From positions 1 through 64,000 of the forward strand of contig NZ_JACHKT010000015.1 in the NCBI RefSeq assembly GCF_014204325.1: a stretch of 64,000 bases of DNA, given 5' to 3'. Source of the stretch: Arcicella rosea. Lineage in GTDB: Bacteria > Bacteroidota > Bacteroidia > Cytophagales > Spirosomataceae. Position numbers and translations under genes: made by a program. The notes beneath the pieces are model-generated. The model ran no database searches, had not been told where the DNA came from, and saw only the letters and a list, made by a program, of their open reading frames with translations. Each line of letters begins with the position of its first letter. Positions within the stretch are counted from its first letter, which is position 1. This document shows, piece after piece, positions 1 to 9,314 of this stretch.

Positions 1-133
1 TGCGGCCGCCGCTGCGGTTACTTTTCTTGTTTCAAGACAAGAAAAGTAAGGATTGTACAATAATAAATAAAAAAACCTCTCAAATCGTCCTAAACTTCAC
101 TATTCTAAGAAAAAAATCGGGATGACTCATGTT
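1..133 (-). repeat. Modular inverted-repeat element, copy 1 (partial)
   Basis: This is the right half of an element that recurs at 6533-6802 and, inverted, at 41757-41998. It contains the palindromic core GTTACTTTTC...GAAAAGTAA (about 18-49), a segment nearly identical to copy 2 (about 50-118), and ends in the terminal motif GGGATGACTCATGTTT (118-133). The left half lies outside the window or is replaced by the GC-rich first 17 bases. No coding capacity is visible. Confidence 0.7.
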
Positions 134-155
134 TGTTTAGTATCTTTCTACAAAA

Positions 156-896
156 CTAAAACCCAATCACCAAATTTCCACCAACTGTTCTGCCATCATA
201 CATCGGAGTAAAGGCTATTTTTGAGGGATTATTACTTTGTTTTTTACCTAATTTTTCTTTCAACCAAGGATAAATGACATAAGCTGCTTTTCCAGAAAGT
301 ATTCCAACTCCTGCACCCACCACTACGTCCGAAAACCAATGACGATTGTTCATTACTCTCAATACTCCTGTGGCAGTTGCTGCTGAATAAGCTCCAATTC
401 CATACCAAATACTTTCATCATTATATTCTTCGGCTACTATCGCCGCCCCAAAAAAAGCATTGGCTGTATGACCTGACGGAAAGGAATCTTGTCCAGAAAG
501 ATCAGGGCGAAGTACTTTGGTGGTATGTTTTAAACTAAATACTGTACCAGACATTACTGCTGCTCCGATGAATAAAATCCCCATGCGGTCGCCAAAACTG
601 TGTTTTGCTTTTACGCCTATGAGGTCTAAACCAACATAAGCCGCATAAGGTGTATATTGAATTATGTCATCAACGTTGGTTTCAAAATGCTTATAATATT
701 TATCATGCCATTCTAGTTGTTCTTGTTTTAAACCAAAACTTTTAAGCAGATAACCTCCAGAAAGTAACACCGCAGGAACAACTAACTGCTTAACAGTAAG
801 TTTACGAAAAGTAGAGTCTCGCTGTTGTGAAAAAGTAGCAGGACAAAAGCTAAAACATACAAAAAAGTAAAGAATAGTGTTCTTTTTAAAATTCAT
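156..896 (-). CDS. PAP2-superfamily membrane phosphatase
   Basis: Phosphatidic-acid-phosphatase type 2 family enzyme that probably removes phosphate from a lipid phosphate at the cell envelope; the exact substrate cannot be told. The three family motifs are present (numbered from the chosen start): K123-x6-R130-P131, P140-S-G-H143 and R180-x5-H186-x3-D190, where the two histidines form the phospho-enzyme chemistry in this family. The N-terminus reads as a signal peptide (NFKKNTILYFFVCFSFCPA), so I chose the internal ATG at 896; the frame stays open to an ATG at 926. The C-terminal GGNLVIGF resembles a final outer-membrane strand, which would fit a periplasmic or membrane-anchored form. It stands alone, convergent with nothing, next to repeat copy 1. 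Confidence 0.85.
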   Translation of the reverse strand: MNFKKNTILYFFVCFSFCPATFSQQRDSTFRKLTVKQLVVPAVLLSGGYLLKSFGLKQEQLEWHDKYYKHFETNVDDIIQYTPYAAYVGLDLIGVKAKHSFGDRMGILFIGAAVMSGTVFSLKHTTKVLRPDLSGQDSFPSGHTANAFFGAAIVAEEYNDESIWYGIGAYSAATATGVLRVMNNRHWFSDVVVGAGVGILSGKAAYVIYPWLKEKLGKKQSNNPSKIAFTPMYDGRTVGGNLVIGF

Positions 897-998
897 CATT
901 AGACGGAAATGTTTGGTTTTAAGCAAAATTATAGCGAATAATCTAATTAGGGTGATACAAAGGCTTTATAAAAAGAAGTAAATTGATGGCAATAACCA

Positions 999-3900
999 TT
1001 ACAAAGTCGATTTTTCAAGATACTCTGATGGTGATTTGCCAAACTCTTTCTTAAAGATACGAGTAAAATAAGAAGGGTCGTTGAATCCTACTTTATAAGC
1101 AATTTCTGCAATGGTAAAGCTTTCTGTTTCAAGTAATTGTACTGCTTTTTTTAAACGTACATTCTTGATAAATTCGTTCCCAGAAAAATTAGTTAAACTT
1201 TTTAATTTACGATATAACTGCATCGTACTCATGTTCAACTCTCTTTCTAAAAATGCAATATCTAAAGAAGTATTCATCATATTTTCTTCAACAATTCTTA
1301 CTGCTTTTTCTAAGAAGTGTTCATCAGAAGAATTTAAAGTAATTTCTTTTGGATTTACTTTGATTTCTTTGCTGAATCGTTCTCTTAGTTTTTTCCTACT
1401 TTCTAGCAAGTTTTTTACTCTTGCTGCTAATAAATTAGCATTAAAAGGTTTGGTGATATAATCATCCGCACCGATTTCTAAACCAGCTAGTTTACTATCA
1501 TTACTTCCTCTTGAAGTAAGAATGATAACAGGAATATGACTCGTACTTTCTTTTAATTTGATATGCTCGCACAATTCTCCACCTGTCATTTCAGGCATAA
1601 TCCAGTCAGAAATAATCAAATCAGGTACTTGTTCTATGGCGATGTCAAGGGCTTTTTTACCATTGTTAGCTTCAATAATATTGAAATTTTCAACGAAAAT
1701 CTCTTTAATATAATTGCGTAAATCGTCGTTATCTTCTGCAATTAATAAAAGTGGTGCATTCTTTTTGGATGTTCCATACTGTTGATTTCCAGTAGCATTA
1801 TCTTCAATATTAATTGGTATCATTTCCGTAGCATTCTCATTTTCACGAATCCAACTACTATCATAAGCGTTTTTATTAATGGGTAAATGAACGGTGAAAG
1901 TACTTCCTTTTCCCAAACGGCTGCTTACCAAAATTTCGCCACGATGTAATTCTATCAATTCTTTACACAAAGCCAAACCTACGCCAGTTCCTACTACTTG
2001 TTTTTGTGGGTCTTTGCCATGAATTTGATAAAAACGATTGAATACATTTTGTAAATTTTTACTGTCTATTCCAATGCCCGTATCGCTTACAGCAATGATA
2101 ATTCGCTGATTATCCGCAGGATTTATAGATACTTTTACCGTGATTTCGCCATGATTATCTGAAAATTTAAAAGCATTTGATAATAAATTGGTGACAATTT
2201 TCTCTAAAATATCGGTATCAAAATACGCTAAAATATAAGGAGTAGAAGGTTGAAAGTTCAGTTTAATATTTTTCTGTTCTGCTAAACCTCTAAAAGATTC
2301 TGTGATTTGTTGCACAAAATCAACCACATCGCTTTGAGTAATTTCTGGTGAAAGTTTTCCTGCTTCTAATTTCGATAAATCTAATAATTGATTAATCAGC
2401 TTTTGTAATTGCTTGGCATTTCTATAAATAGATTCTGTTCTTTTGCGTTGTGCATCTGGAATGTCTTTGTTTTCGGATAAATACTTCTCTAAAGGACTGA
2501 TAATTAGCGTCAACGGTGTTCTGAATTCATGAGAAATATTGGTAAAGAAATTCGTCTTTAGCGTATCTAATTCCTGAATTTGTTCTTTTTCTCTTTCCTG
2601 TAATTCTATGTCTAATTTCAAACGTTCACGAACAAGAACAGTTCTTCTTAAAGAGTAAAGTCCAACGCCAATGATAACAACATAAAAGAAATAAGCCCAC
2701 CAAGTATTATACCAAGGTGGCAAAATGGTTATGCGTAAAAGGGCTTCTCTTTGGTTCCAAACGCCATCATTATTAGTTGCTTTTACTCGAAACAAATAAT
2801 CGCCAGGATTTATGTTGGTATAGTTGGCTGTTCTTTGTGTGCCTATATAATTCCATTCTTTATCGAAACCTTGGAGTACATAAGCATATTGATTATTCTT
2901 GAATTGTTGGAAATCCAAAGCAGTAAAATCTATTGAAAATACATTTTGGTCAGCTTCCAATATCAATTCTTCTGTTTGTGAAATATCTTGTTGTAATGGA
3001 GAATTTTTCTGACCAACCATTGCTGGTTTATTGAATAATTTCAATCCTGTAAGATATACATTGGGCACTTTGTTACTTTCTACCAAACTATCAGGATGAA
3101 AAATATTTAGTCCTTCTGTACCGCCAAAAAATATTTCTCCACGGTTATTTTGTGCATAAGCATTCATTAAAAACTCAGAACCTTGAAGTCCATCAGCTTT
3201 TGTATAATTCTTGAAGGAATTGCTATAATTGATAAACTGCGAAATGCCCTGATTGGTTGATAACCATAAGTGATGATGGCGGTCTTCCACAATGCCTTTG
3301 ATGGTATTATTGGGTAACCCATCTTCTGTTCTCCATACTTTAAAGGTTCTTGTGGCAGGTTGATACAAATTTAAACCGCCGCCATTTGTACCAATCCAGA
3401 TTTGTTTGCGAGAATCTTGGAATATTTTATTGATTTGGTTCGCACTTAATCCATCCGAACGATTTGACTTTTTGATATGTACAATTCTTCTTTTGATAGG
3501 GTCATAACAGTAAATGCCATTGTTGTATGTACCAATCCAAAGTGTTCCATTTTCTTCTTCTAAAATAGAGTTAATGTGCATTCCCAATAGAACTCCTTTA
3601 CGATTTAGGTCTGGCACGGGATTAAATTCTCCACTTTGTTTATCAAAGAGTAAAATACCTTCTTCCTGAGTACCAACCCAAACTTTTTTTGCTTTGATAG
3701 AAGGACTCAAACAAGTAAGGTGAGTAGTATTACTGCCGTCGTCGTAAGGATAAAGTGAAAAGGAATTACTTCCTTTTTTCATGATTCTAAGTCCAATTTC
3801 CCAAGTAAGTACCAAAAGGTCGCCATCACGGTCATAATACAAATTATTGATGTCGTTGGTACTGGTTGTCAAGAAAGAAGGATTGATAAAATAATGCGAG

Positions 3901-5078
3901 AAGGTATTTTTAGCCCTGTCAAAAAGTGTCAATCCGTTATTACTCCCAATCCACACACGATTTGGGTCGTTTTCACAAGCAATTGCTGTTACTTTATCTC
4001 TTAATAAATTTTGAGTTGAATTTACTTTATGACGATATAATTTGAAGTTATTACGATGGCTATAATGTACATTCAACCCTGCTTCCCAAGTACTTATCCA
4101 CACATTATTATCACGATCTACGAAAATACTTTGAATAGCATGAGAACTCAAACCTGTTTCTGAATCAGGATTTGATTCTATATAAGTAAATTGCGAGAAA
4201 TTATTGTTTCTCACTAAAAATACACCATTGTCTGTTCCAACCCAAAGTACACCATCTTTATCATAGACCAAATCTGTAATCAAATTGGCTCTATTAATTT
4301 GATTTGGACTGTACATGATTTGTGTAAACTGATTGCTTCGTGGGTCTAAACGATACAAACCATTACCACGAGTACCTACCAAAATATTTCCTTGTGGGTC
4401 TTCTACCAAACAAGTAATTTGATTTTTGCGAGGAGGTAAATTACTTTGAAGCCTAACTGTATTGGCGTGATTATTTTTATCAATATGAGTAATTACACCA
4501 TAATGTCCGCCTAGCCAAAGGGTATTTTTTTTGTCTTGATAAACCAAAGAAATATCGTTGGTCGTCAGTAATTCAGATTCTACCAAACGCCATTTGATAG
4601 TTTTCTGCTGATTATCAAAACAAAGCAAACCATAACCATAAGTAGAAACCCAAATTTTGTTGTCGGGAGTGGCAATGATAGAAGAAATACTCAGTCCGCC
4701 AATACTGGTTTTATCATCCGCTTGTTTGAAATGTATAAAATTTCCTGTGGTTTTGTCTAGCTTATTGATACCTCCATCAAAAGTACCTACCCAAAGGTTT
4801 CCCTCTTGGTCTTCTGTAATACATGAAATCGTGCTACTACTGATGGAGTTTGGGTCGTTTGAGATATGTCTGTAAACAGTGAATTGGTAGCCGTCGTACT
4901 TGTTTAAGCCATCTTTGGTTGCAAACCAAATGAAGCCCCGTTTGTCTTGAAAGATTTTACCAACTGTACTTTGCGATAAACCTCTTTGTGTACCAATACG
5001 GCTAAATTTCAGTTGTGCCACCAAAGGAGTGAACCAACTGCAACAGATTAACAATATGAGTACAATGCGTAATTTCAT
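999..5078 (-). CDS. Hybrid two-component system sensor/regulator (HTCS)
   Basis: One-protein sensor, kinase and DNA-binding regulator typical of Bacteroidota. Order: signal peptide (MKLRIVLILLICCSWFTPLVA), about 14 two-component-regulator propeller repeats (roughly residues 25-690, with repeated W-I-G-T motifs), a Y_Y_Y domain, one membrane helix near residue 790, a HisKA domain with phospho-accepting H850 in SHEFRTP, an HATPase domain (DTGIGID, GTGVGLAL), a receiver domain with D1158 in SDWIMPE, and an AraC-type HTH at the C-terminus (FNDPSYFTRIFKKEFGKSP). The start at 5078 gives a clean signal peptide; the frame extends to 5102. The periplasmic propeller normally senses a glycan fragment and the HTH drives neighbouring utilisation genes, but no SusC/SusD pair or glycosidase lies beside it here, so the ligand is unknown. 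Confidence 0.95.
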   Translation of the reverse strand: MKLRIVLILLICCSWFTPLVAQLKFSRIGTQRGLSQSTVGKIFQDKRGFIWFATKDGLNKYDGYQFTVYRHISNDPNSISSSTISCITEDQEGNLWVGTFDGGINKLDKTTGNFIHFKQADDKTSIGGLSISSIIATPDNKIWVSTYGYGLLCFDNQQKTIKWRLVESELLTTNDISLVYQDKKNTLWLGGHYGVITHIDKNNHANTVRLQSNLPPRKNQITCLVEDPQGNILVGTRGNGLYRLDPRSNQFTQIMYSPNQINRANLITDLVYDKDGVLWVGTDNGVFLVRNNNFSQFTYIESNPDSETGLSSHAIQSIFVDRDNNVWISTWEAGLNVHYSHRNNFKLYRHKVNSTQNLLRDKVTAIACENDPNRVWIGSNNGLTLFDRAKNTFSHYFINPSFLTTSTNDINNLYYDRDGDLLVLTWEIGLRIMKKGSNSFSLYPYDDGSNTTHLTCLSPSIKAKKVWVGTQEEGILLFDKQSGEFNPVPDLNRKGVLLGMHINSILEEENGTLWIGTYNNGIYCYDPIKRRIVHIKKSNRSDGLSANQINKIFQDSRKQIWIGTNGGGLNLYQPATRTFKVWRTEDGLPNNTIKGIVEDRHHHLWLSTNQGISQFINYSNSFKNYTKADGLQGSEFLMNAYAQNNRGEIFFGGTEGLNIFHPDSLVESNKVPNVYLTGLKLFNKPAMVGQKNSPLQQDISQTEELILEADQNVFSIDFTALDFQQFKNNQYAYVLQGFDKEWNYIGTQRTANYTNINPGDYLFRVKATNNDGVWNQREALLRITILPPWYNTWWAYFFYVVIIGVGLYSLRRTVLVRERLKLDIELQEREKEQIQELDTLKTNFFTNISHEFRTPLTLIISPLEKYLSENKDIPDAQRKRTESIYRNAKQLQKLINQLLDLSKLEAGKLSPEITQSDVVDFVQQITESFRGLAEQKNIKLNFQPSTPYILAYFDTDILEKIVTNLLSNAFKFSDNHGEITVKVSINPADNQRIIIAVSDTGIGIDSKNLQNVFNRFYQIHGKDPQKQVVGTGVGLALCKELIELHRGEILVSSRLGKGSTFTVHLPINKNAYDSSWIRENENATEMIPINIEDNATGNQQYGTSKKNAPLLLIAEDNDDLRNYIKEIFVENFNIIEANNGKKALDIAIEQVPDLIISDWIMPEMTGGELCEHIKLKESTSHIPVIILTSRGSNDSKLAGLEIGADDYITKPFNANLLAARVKNLLESRKKLRERFSKEIKVNPKEITLNSSDEHFLEKAVRIVEENMMNTSLDIAFLERELNMSTMQLYRKLKSLTNFSGNEFIKNVRLKKAVQLLETESFTIAEIAYKVGFNDPSYFTRIFKKEFGKSPSEYLEKSTL

Positions 5079-5131
5079 CAAAAAATAATCTTCCTTATGC
5101 AATTTAGGAAAATTTCAATAAAAGCTTGTTT

Positions 5132-5773
5132 TTAATTAACAGAATGGTACAACAGAAAACTCAGCAAACGTTCGAAAGTAAGTAGTTCGTCGGGACTAGC
5201 ACCGATGTTTCTTAGCGTATCTCTGTGCTTGTTTGATAAATCTAAAAAGTGTTTATCATGGGTTAGTCTCGCTGTGATGATTCCTTTATAGCTCCGATGC
5301 AATTGATTGTATAAATACTTACAAGGTTTTGAAAGATGTACATTGAAAATATTATTTAATGCCACCAAATTATCCGAATCATTCAGAAACGGAAAACCTC
5401 TTTGTTCCAGAAATTCTTTCACAATTTCACAAGTATCATCTAAATCGTTTTCGTTGAAAATTTTATATCTAAAATATTTAGCATCATTAAATTTCCCGAT
5501 TGAAATCACCAAAGTATTTGAATCTGGCCAATAATCACGAGTATTACCAATAAACTGTTGGGCAATTTGTTCTACTTGATTATTTCTACAACCAATATTT
5601 ACCTCTAACCAAGTTTCATTTTGGTAGGGCGTTACTGTAAAAATTACGTTCTGAAAGCCCGTTGGAGTGACTTTGCGAAATTGTTTTTTATCAGCCAATA
5701 ACACAAAATTATAATTACTGAAAAACGGTTCTAGTTTTTCGTAGAGAATGGTTTCAAATGGTTTCACTGGCAT
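5132..5773 (-). CDS. Hypothetical protein, 213 aa
   Basis: I do not recognise this protein. It has no signal peptide or membrane segment. It begins with a conserved-looking FETILYEKLEPFF segment followed by alternating beta-rich sequence (residues 25-105), reminiscent of small DUF4304-like proteins, and a helical C-terminal half. It lies 30 bp downstream of nothing else on this strand and 54 bp upstream of the HTCS start, so it could share a transcript with it. Cytoplasmic location is inferred only from the lack of export signals. Confidence 0.6.
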   Translation of the reverse strand: MPVKPFETILYEKLEPFFSNYNFVLLADKKQFRKVTPTGFQNVIFTVTPYQNETWLEVNIGCRNNQVEQIAQQFIGNTRDYWPDSNTLVISIGKFNDAKYFRYKIFNENDLDDTCEIVKEFLEQRGFPFLNDSDNLVALNNIFNVHLSKPCKYLYNQLHRSYKGIITARLTHDKHFLDLSNKHRDTLRNIGASPDELLTFERLLSFLLYHSVN

Positions 5774-6022
5774 AAAAGCAATAATTTTGTGGTTTTGTAT
5801 TGAATTTTAATCAAGCAAATATTGAAGTATTGAGCTTAAAAAAAGCTTTTTACAATTTGTTTGATGTTTATTCAACTATTTTTGTTCAAACATTTGTGAA
5901 TGATACCCTTTAAAAATATGAGATAACTACAACGTCTCAATAGATTTTATAGATAACATTTTTCACCAAGTAATGTTCCTATTATATTCAAAACGGAAGT
6001 TTTGATTGACTTAGTGAAAATT

Positions 6023-6529
6023 ATGCAAAAAATTTTAATTATTTCAGATACTCATAGTTTTCTTGACGAACGTCTCTTGCCTCATCTTGATTGGTGCGAC
6101 CACATTTGGCATGCTGGCGATTGGGGTTCGGTTGAACTTTCGGATACTTTAGAAGCCATGAAGCCCATTGAAGGTGTTTATGGTAATATTGATAATGCCA
6201 CACTCAGACAAATTTATCCTAAAATTAATCATTTTACTTGCGAGGAACTCAGCATTGGAATGACGCACATTGCTGGTGCTCCATCAAAGTATAAACCTGA
6301 TGCTTTGGAATGCTTTGCCATTAAAACCCCAGATGTTTTTGTCTGCGGACATTCCCATATTTTACAAGTAAAAAGAGATTTGTCCAGAAATGGAATGCTT
6401 TTCATCAATCCCGGTGCAGCAGGAACACATGGTTTCCATAGCGTACAAACAGCAATTAAATTAAAAATTGAAGGGAAAAGAATTTTTGAAGTAGAAGTGA
6501 TTGAAATGAGTAGGAGGGTGAAGGGCTAG
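6023..6529 (+). CDS. YfcE/MJ0936-type metallophosphoesterase
   Basis: Small calcineurin-like phosphodiesterase of about 168 residues, the normal size for the YfcE/MJ0936 family. Metal-binding motifs are visible in order: ISDTHSF (D-x-H), GDWGS (G-D), YGNIDN (G-N-x-D), MTHIAG (T-H) and CGHSHI (G-H-x-H), followed by NPGAAG. Such enzymes hydrolyse phosphodiesters in vitro; the cellular substrate is unknown. I chose the ATG at 6023 because the family starts directly with the beta strand KILIISDTH; a TTG at 6002 is the alternative. The gene stops four bases before repeat copy 2, whose hairpin may act as its terminator. Confidence 0.9.
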   Translation: MQKILIISDTHSFLDERLLPHLDWCDHIWHAGDWGSVELSDTLEAMKPIEGVYGNIDNATLRQIYPKINHFTCEELSIGMTHIAGAPSKYKPDALECFAIKTPDVFVCGHSHILQVKRDLSRNGMLFINPGAAGTHGFHSVQTAIKLKIEGKRIFEVEVIEMSRRVKG

Positions 6530-6532
6530 GGC

Positions 6533-6802
6533 AAACATGAATCATCCCGAATTTTAAAATCATAAAAAAGCGGTCGAAAAACTAATTTCGACCGCTTTTT
6601 TATGATTGATGTGCAACGAATTCCTACTGTTTGAGCGAAGCGAGGTGGTTCGCCACTCCGATTACGAATTCTTGAATTTCTTTTGTTACTTTTCTTGTTT
6701 CAAGACAAGAAAAGTAAGGATTGTACAATAATAAATAAAAAAAACTCTCAAATCGTCCTAAACCTCACTATTCTAAGAAAAAATTCGGGATGACTCATGT
6801 TT
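6533..6802 (+). repeat. Modular inverted-repeat (MITE-like) element, copy 2
   Basis: A 270-bp intergenic element bounded by 23-bp near-perfect terminal inverted repeats (6533-6555 and 6780-6802; inner sequence CATCCCGAATTTT and its complement). Inside, in order: a strong hairpin with A and T tracts (6562-6603), the segment ACGAATTCCTACTGTTTGAG, a short GC-richer patch, a palindromic GTTACTTTT...AAAAGTAA core (about 6684-6718) and an AT-rich right arm nearly identical to copy 1. Copy 3 shares the termini, hairpin and middle but has a different right arm. It encodes no protein. Confidence 0.8.
6562..6603. terminator. Bidirectional terminator-like hairpin inside repeat copy 2
   Basis: Stem of 14 or more base pairs (AAAAAAGCGGTCGAAA with TTTCGACCGCTTTTTT) around a short loop, with an A tract on one side and a T tract on the other. 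It could end transcription of the phosphoesterase gene at 6023-6529. The identical hairpin occurs inverted in copy 3 at 41929-41968. Confidence 0.7.
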
Positions 6803-6821
6803 GGACAGTCTATTAGCAATG

Positions 6822-8198
6822 TTAATTAATCAAATTATCTAACAAGTAAATTAAACTAGCCATTGATGCCGCACCCATTTCTAATTCACGTTGGTTTACG
6901 GTATCAAAAGTGTCGTTTGAGGCATGATGATATTCAAAATAGCGTTGTGCATCTGGTTTAAAACCTATCAGTACTGTGCCTTGTGGTGCCAAAGGCCCAA
7001 TATCAACACCGCCACCGCCACGCTCAATTTCATGTAAACCATAAGGTGCTAACAGTGTACGATATGATTGAACTTTCGCTAATAATTCAGCCGATGCACC
7101 TTGCATACCAAAGCCACGAGGAGTAAACCCTCCGTTATCAGACTCTAAAGCGAAAATATGTTTTTCATTATTCTGTTTGGCTAATTCCGCATACTTCACA
7201 CCGCCACGGTTTCCGTTTTCTTCGTTCATAAACAATACTATTCTGATGGTATGCTTCGGTTTGATACCCAAATTTTTGAATAAACGAGCTACTTCTATCG
7301 ATTGTACAATGCCTGTTCCGTCATCATGTGCACCTTGTGCTAAATCCCATGAATCCAAGTGTCCGCCCACTACAATAATCTCTTCTGGATGTTCAGAACC
7401 TTTAATCTCCGCCACCACATTATGCGAAGGAGCATCTGGTAAAGTTTCACAAGACTGTTTGAAATAGAATTTAGTATTCGGATTTTCCTTTAAGGTTTTG
7501 CTCAATAAAGTAGCTGCATTGGTACTTAAAGCTGCCGCAGGAATCAGTGGCACACCTGTAGCATAGACCATAGAACCAGTATGTGGAAAATCGTTTTCAG
7601 TACTACTCAACGAACGAATGATAACACCAATTGCACCCAATTTTGCAGCTTCATTAGCACCACTACGACGTTGGTCGCCAGCTTGTCCATACGCTTCAAA
7701 AGTATTAATCTTGGTAGGATCCATCGGGCGATTGAAGAAAATAATTTTTCCTTCGCATTTTTCTTTGCCCAAAGCTCTTAGTTCTTGAAAGGTTTTTACT
7801 TCAATTACTTCTGCCGTAATGCCTTTTTTAGGCGTAGCCACCGAGCCTCCCAAAGCTACCAAGGGTACTTTGATTTTCTGTTTTCCATCTAAAATATAGC
7901 CTTCTTCTTTAGCACCACGCACCCAATGTGGCACCATGACATCTTGTAAAAAAACACGGTCGTAGCCACCGCTTTCTAAAAGTGTTTTTCCCCACTGTAC
8001 AGCTTTTTTAGCACCTTCCGAACCACTTAGTCTTGGACCTACATTGGTGGTTAAATCACGAAGCCATTCGTAGGATTTGCCATTTGAGAGGGATTCATTA
8101 AAGAATTTACGAATCACGGTTGAATCATTATCTTGTGCAAAAGATGATAATGATAGCGATAAAATTAAACTTGTGATGAAGGTAGTTTGTTTTTTCAT
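6822..8198 (-). CDS. M28-family zinc aminopeptidase / carboxypeptidase Q-like
   Basis: Exported metallopeptidase. A signal peptide (residues 1-21, ending SSFA) is followed by a PA-like insert (about 110-250) and the M28 catalytic domain. By analogy with carboxypeptidase Q, the two-zinc site is H280 (GGHLDSWD), D292 (AHDDG), E327 with catalytic E326 (NEENGN), D354 and H424/H425 (EYHHASNDTFD). All ligands are present, so an active periplasmic dipeptidase or aminopeptidase is expected. The 458-residue length is normal. It is separated from the deacetylase gene upstream by a repeat-rich spacer and is probably transcribed alone. Confidence 0.92.
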   Translation of the reverse strand: MKKQTTFITSLILSLSLSSFAQDNDSTVIRKFFNESLSNGKSYEWLRDLTTNVGPRLSGSEGAKKAVQWGKTLLESGGYDRVFLQDVMVPHWVRGAKEEGYILDGKQKIKVPLVALGGSVATPKKGITAEVIEVKTFQELRALGKEKCEGKIIFFNRPMDPTKINTFEAYGQAGDQRRSGANEAAKLGAIGVIIRSLSSTENDFPHTGSMVYATGVPLIPAAALSTNAATLLSKTLKENPNTKFYFKQSCETLPDAPSHNVVAEIKGSEHPEEIIVVGGHLDSWDLAQGAHDDGTGIVQSIEVARLFKNLGIKPKHTIRIVLFMNEENGNRGGVKYAELAKQNNEKHIFALESDNGGFTPRGFGMQGASAELLAKVQSYRTLLAPYGLHEIERGGGGVDIGPLAPQGTVLIGFKPDAQRYFEYHHASNDTFDTVNQRELEMGAASMASLIYLLDNLIN

Positions 8199-8224
8199 TT
8201 TTTATTGGTTGATGAATTCTTTTT

Positions 8225-8370
8225 AGTTTATGAGCTTATGAGTCAATGAGTTTATTTAGAGTTATGAAAATTTGATTAACAAGATTAAAAATCTTATGAG
8301 AATTAATGAACCCACAAACTTAAAAAGCGATTCCCACTCATAAACTCATAAACTCATAAACTCATAAACT
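8225..8370. repeat. CTCATAAA tandem repeat with inverted partner arms
   Basis: Four perfect copies of the 8-mer CTCATAAA run from 8337 to 8368 and end at the stop codon of the deacetylase gene. Degenerate inverted copies (TTTATGAG, CTTATGAG, TCAATGAG) lie at 8225-8254. Transcript from either strand could fold into alternative hairpins. It fills the spacer between the deacetylase and M28 peptidase genes; no terminator with a U tract is otherwise seen there. Confidence 0.6.
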
Positions 8371-9139
8371 ACAAAGAATTCATTGTGAAGTATTGAAGTT
8401 TCAATTTAGCACTTTCTGCTAAGATTTGCTCTAAAAAATGTATATCAAAACCATATTCTTCGGGTTTATGAGTGATTTTACGCAGAGGCTTATGACCAAA
8501 AAGCATCATAACAGTTTGTTCTTTTTGTGCTTTTGCCAAACCTTTTTGAATATCTTTAATAGTCAGATTGGCACTTACATCAATGATTAAAGCATTTACT
8601 TTTTGGGTATCGTCGTGATGATGATAGATTTCATCCATATTTTCTACTTCTCGACGATAAGTAAAACCGAAAATGTTTCTTTCCTTCATCGAAACATCAC
8701 GCAACAGCCTAAAATGTTTTAACAATTCACGGTCGATATACCAAATCTGTGAGCCACCTGGATGTGCAAAAGTAGTAGGAGAGAAGCCTTGTAGCTTCAT
8801 GGTTTTCAGGGCTTGGAATACTTCTTTTTGCATATATTCTTCTAAAGAATGTTCCCAAACATATCTTATCGAACCCACGTGCATTGCACCGTGACAGCCA
8901 ATTTCATGTCCATCAGTTTGTAATTGATGCAACATTTCAATTTCTTCGGTCGATAAACTATCAGGTTGCGTAATGTAAAATGTTACTTTTGCATGATACT
9001 TTTTAAAGAGCGGTCTGAGTTCAAACCATTCTTTAATAAATCGGTCGTCAAAAGAAAGTGCAATTCCAGCAGGTTGAGAAACCTTTTTTTCTTGACAGCT
9101 GATTATAGAGATAAAGATTAGTATGTATATAGATTTCAT
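8369..9139 (-). CDS. Polysaccharide deacetylase (NodB-like) lipoprotein
   Basis: Carbohydrate esterase family 4-like protein. A short lipoprotein signal peptide ends in IISC with lipid-bearing C15. The NodB core shows the DD pair (SFDD, 31-32), the HxxxH metal motif (CHGAMH, H83 and H87) and a later FAHPGG motif that corresponds to the catalytic R/H-x-P-G-G region. It probably removes acetyl groups from an envelope or environmental polysaccharide, tethered in the periplasm or on the outer membrane. It is about the minimal length for this fold. No glycan-related gene adjoins it, so the substrate is open. Confidence 0.85.
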   Translation of the reverse strand: MKSIYILIFISIISCQEKKVSQPAGIALSFDDRFIKEWFELRPLFKKYHAKVTFYITQPDSLSTEEIEMLHQLQTDGHEIGCHGAMHVGSIRYVWEHSLEEYMQKEVFQALKTMKLQGFSPTTFAHPGGSQIWYIDRELLKHFRLLRDVSMKERNIFGFTYRREVENMDEIYHHHDDTQKVNALIIDVSANLTIKDIQKGLAKAQKEQTVMMLFGHKPLRKITHKPEEYGFDIHFLEQILAESAKLKLQYFTMNSL

Positions 9140-9162
9140 TGTTCTTTAGATTTTAGAGTTAT

Positions 9163-9289
9163 GACAAAAGAAGCAAGAAACAAGACACAAGATTTTTGTT
9201 TTAAGATTTCACATAAATAATAACCTGAAGACAAAAGTTCTTTACTCTTTTCTCTTTCTTCTCATGTCTTGCCTCTTGCTTCTTTTGTC
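9163..9289. repeat. Long intergenic inverted repeat
   Basis: Arms at 9163-9187 and 9265-9289 are reverse complements apart from two mismatches (core ACAAAAGAAGCAAGA). The loop is about 77 bp. The element sits between the divergent deacetylase and PgeF genes and may be a degenerate non-autonomous repeat or a large transcript hairpin. Confidence 0.55.
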
Positions 9290-9314
9290 TCAACGCTAAA
9301 AATTCCATAAAAAC

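Noticed and set aside
8337-8370. CRISPR-like array
   Set aside because: The 8-bp units are contiguous without spacers, and no cas gene is present in the window.
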